The position numbers and the translations under genes are program-made. Below the pieces are notes generated by a model. That model did not search any database. It saw nothing but the letters and a program-made list of their open reading frames with translations, and had not been told where the DNA came from. DNA of 25,954 nucleotides from Gammaproteobacteria bacterium (GTDB taxonomy: Bacteria > Pseudomonadota > Gammaproteobacteria > Diplorickettsiales > Diplorickettsiaceae). Positions 24,364 through 25,954 of this stretch are shown piece after piece. Each line of letters starts with the position of its first letter. The stretch's first letter is position 1. The stretch is taken from assembly GCA_013288455.1 (NCBI GenBank), contig JABDBU010000009.1:1-25954 (forward strand), written 5' to 3'.

Positions 24364-24366
24364 AAA

Positions 24367-25954
24367 CTACAAGGCTAAAGGATTAGGGATGCTCGAAAAT
24401 ATTCCGTCACATACATATTGCTCCTCCAAACGCATGCGAAACAATGCCTTGACCGGCCAATCTGTTTTGAGAATAGCGTTGTATTCGTCCTCCAGTCGCA
24501 TGGGGTTTAGCCGCGCTTTCAGAGCTAAAAAACGCTCCTCGGTTTTTTCTCTAATGATTGCCCAAAAGGCCTGTTCTTTACAATTGAAATGAGCGGATAA
24601 TAACAGTACTAATTCCCCTAAATGCAGCTGGTATACCGTGTGTAGTAGCTGATTTCGCACCGCTATTTTATTTTTTGTGACCGCGGGATAGTGTAAAGGA
24701 AATTCTACAGCGAAATCATGCTCACTTAAGCTGTCTGCGAGTATGCTTATCCCATCAAAATCCCTGGCGATAAACCGTTTAATATATCCATTTTGAAAAA
24801 CAGCTAACGTATTCTGTTGGTGACCTTCTAACGCTATCCCATATATTAAATAAAGATCTAAGTGACTTCCAAGTACTAGATCAACGTATCGACTAAAGTA
24901 GGCTAATGTATCTTTGTAATCAAACAATCCTGCTAGCCCCATCAATTCAGTAAATATACTCGTATTATTTGCTGACAATCTTTCAAATAGGGCAGAAACT
25001 ACGATGGCAATTTCACCATGAGCAAGATAATTTGTCACATTCTCTCGGAATATAGCTGTAAAATTCTTGGCTTTATCGTCCTCAATATCTTTTAAACGAA
25101 GCCCATAAACTTCTGGCAAAATAGTTAATCTCTCTGCAATAGAACTTTCCGTACTTAAAATTTTTCTAAAAATACGCGTAATTTTAGGCATATTCTTGAT
25201 AGAATTGACTGAAAAAGTTCGGTAGACACCGCTGGCATATATTCCTATTGGTAGCTTGATATAAGGTGCACGAAAATTTTCTATCGATACCAACGTACGA
25301 AAAGAAGAAGTAGGGCTTGCTTCTATTGATACGTTATCAAACAAAATAATCTGATTGGCACTGATTTGATCAGAAAATACATTTCTTACTATGTTATCCG
25401 CTTGCCAAGGATGCACTGGAAAAGGTATATAATCTTTGGAATTTATTTTTTTGCTATTTAATGCACTGCTCCATAAGTGCCATGCATTGGGATAATGTTG
25501 AGAAAACCACACAGAAAACGTAAACTTAGATTGTGTTGTTTCAATAATAACGGCACTTTTATGAACAGCTGCTAACAAAATAGATACTTTTGGCCTAAAT
25601 TCAGTCGTGTATCTAAGAATGTCTTCTATAGAAAACCCCACTTTTGTTTTAGCAAAAGGGTGATATGGATGACCGGTAAAGGATAGCTGCTCAAACTTAA
25701 AAGAACAGTCTGATAACGTTTCATTTTTTTTTAAAAAATCGGAAAATTTACCCGCTTTATTTGTTGCATAAATATTAAATTGTTCGGTTTTTAACCTATC
25801 TTTTTTCCAAGCAACCAACACAGCATTTTGAATATGGTTACTTACTTCACTAGACACTTTTTTCCATTGCTGTGGATCAAAAATTGTGTCTAACTCTTTT
25901 TTCACTATCTCTAACAAGTCCAATGGATCAGTAACGAGTTTCCTTACGTTTTTT
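24367..25954 (-). CDS. IucA/IucC-family NIS siderophore synthetase (5' end outside window)
   Basis: NRPS-independent siderophore synthetase that adenylates a citrate-type carboxylate and condenses it with an amine or alcohol. At least 518 residues are visible. The frame stays open without an ATG up to the right edge, and the only nearby start, TTG at 25923, has no well-placed SD, so the gene probably begins outside; family members run about 580-600 aa. Numbered from that TTG: GHPYHPFAKTKVG (84-96; the usual Arg is Lys), FPVHPWQ (168-174), ASPTSSFRTL (202-211), then ALEGHQQNT and IARDFDGI. Best guess is a rhizoferrin/legiobactin-like product, given the following MFS gene. The exact product cannot be read from sequence. 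Confidence 0.88.
   Translation of the reverse strand, partial: KNVRKLVTDPLDLLEIVKKELDTIFDPQQWKKVSSEVSNHIQNAVLVAWKKDRLKTEQFNIYATNKAGKFSDFLKKNETLSDCSFKFEQLSFTGHPYHPFAKTKVGFSIEDILRYTTEFRPKVSILLAAVHKSAVIIETTQSKFTFSVWFSQHYPNAWHLWSSALNSKKINSKDYIPFPVHPWQADNIVRNVFSDQISANQIILFDNVSIEASPTSSFRTLVSIENFRAPYIKLPIGIYASGVYRTFSVNSIKNMPKITRIFRKILSTESSIAERLTILPEVYGLRLKDIEDDKAKNFTAIFRENVTNYLAHGEIAIVVSALFERLSANNTSIFTELMGLAGLFDYKDTLAYFSRYVDLVLGSHLDLYLIYGIALEGHQQNTLAVFQNGYIKRFIARDFDGISILADSLSEHDFAVEFPLHYPAVTKNKIAVRNQLLHTVYQLHLGELVLLLSAHFNCKEQAFWAIIREKTEERFLALKARLNPMRLEDEYNAILKTDWPVKALFRMRLEEQYVCDGIFSSIPNPLAL

Overview
The window is a chromosomal, housekeeping-rich segment of a moderately AT-rich gammaproteobacterium. 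The evidence is the rpsB-tsf-pyrH-frr-uppS-cdsA-bamA-skp-lpxD-fabZ-lpxA-lpxB order, LpxA/LpxD/LpxB lipid A enzymes, Hda, an IHF beta subunit, system I cytochrome c maturation genes and a CCA-encoding tRNA-Asn. A citrate-type siderophore synthetase next to an MFS exporter, as in legiobactin/rhizoferrin loci of Legionella and Francisella, together with the compact style, points loosely to Legionellales or a relative. That placement is inference. No phage, transposase, integrase or CRISPR array was seen.

Layout. 1-10893 (all minus strand) is one long convergon. Transcription runs from rpsB and tsf through pyrH, frr, uppS and cdsA to bamA, skp, lpxD, fabZ, lpxA and lpxB, which runs off the left edge. 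It joins translation, pyrimidine nucleotide supply, undecaprenyl-PP and CDP-DAG synthesis, outer-membrane protein assembly and lipid A synthesis. dxr and rseP, usually members of this cluster, are missing from it; a 35-codon reading frame sits where rseP would be. 10894-11343 is a 450-bp gene-free gap, followed by plus-strand wrbA. 11990-13293 carries a CDP-alcohol phosphatidyltransferase overlapping hda (minus), and ihfB diverges from it on the plus strand. 13662-15329 is rplU-rpmA-obgE (minus) with a promoter upstream, and an intrinsic-terminator-like hairpin whose U tract abuts the obgE start codon. tRNA-Asn(GUU) diverges from it.

15743-20408 (minus) holds thyA, dapD, ccmF, ccmG (dsbE) and ccmH, a partial cytochrome c maturation set. 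20515-22726 (plus) is ugd-galU, making UDP-glucose and UDP-glucuronate for surface polysaccharide. They converge on gtrA (minus), a flippase-like membrane protein. 23176 to the right edge (minus) is an IucA/IucC NIS siderophore synthetase, cut at its 5' end by the window edge, followed 3 nt later by an MFS transporter.

Most notable beyond the genes: a small family of AT-rich inverted-repeat elements at 8329-8386, 10931-10986 and 20435-20472, one of which supplies the last codons and stop of pyrH; a Skp homologue with a lipoprotein signal; and the hairpin that may gate obgE. Several start codons were moved inward from the longest open frame using family alignment and Shine-Dalgarno (SD) position, as stated per gene.
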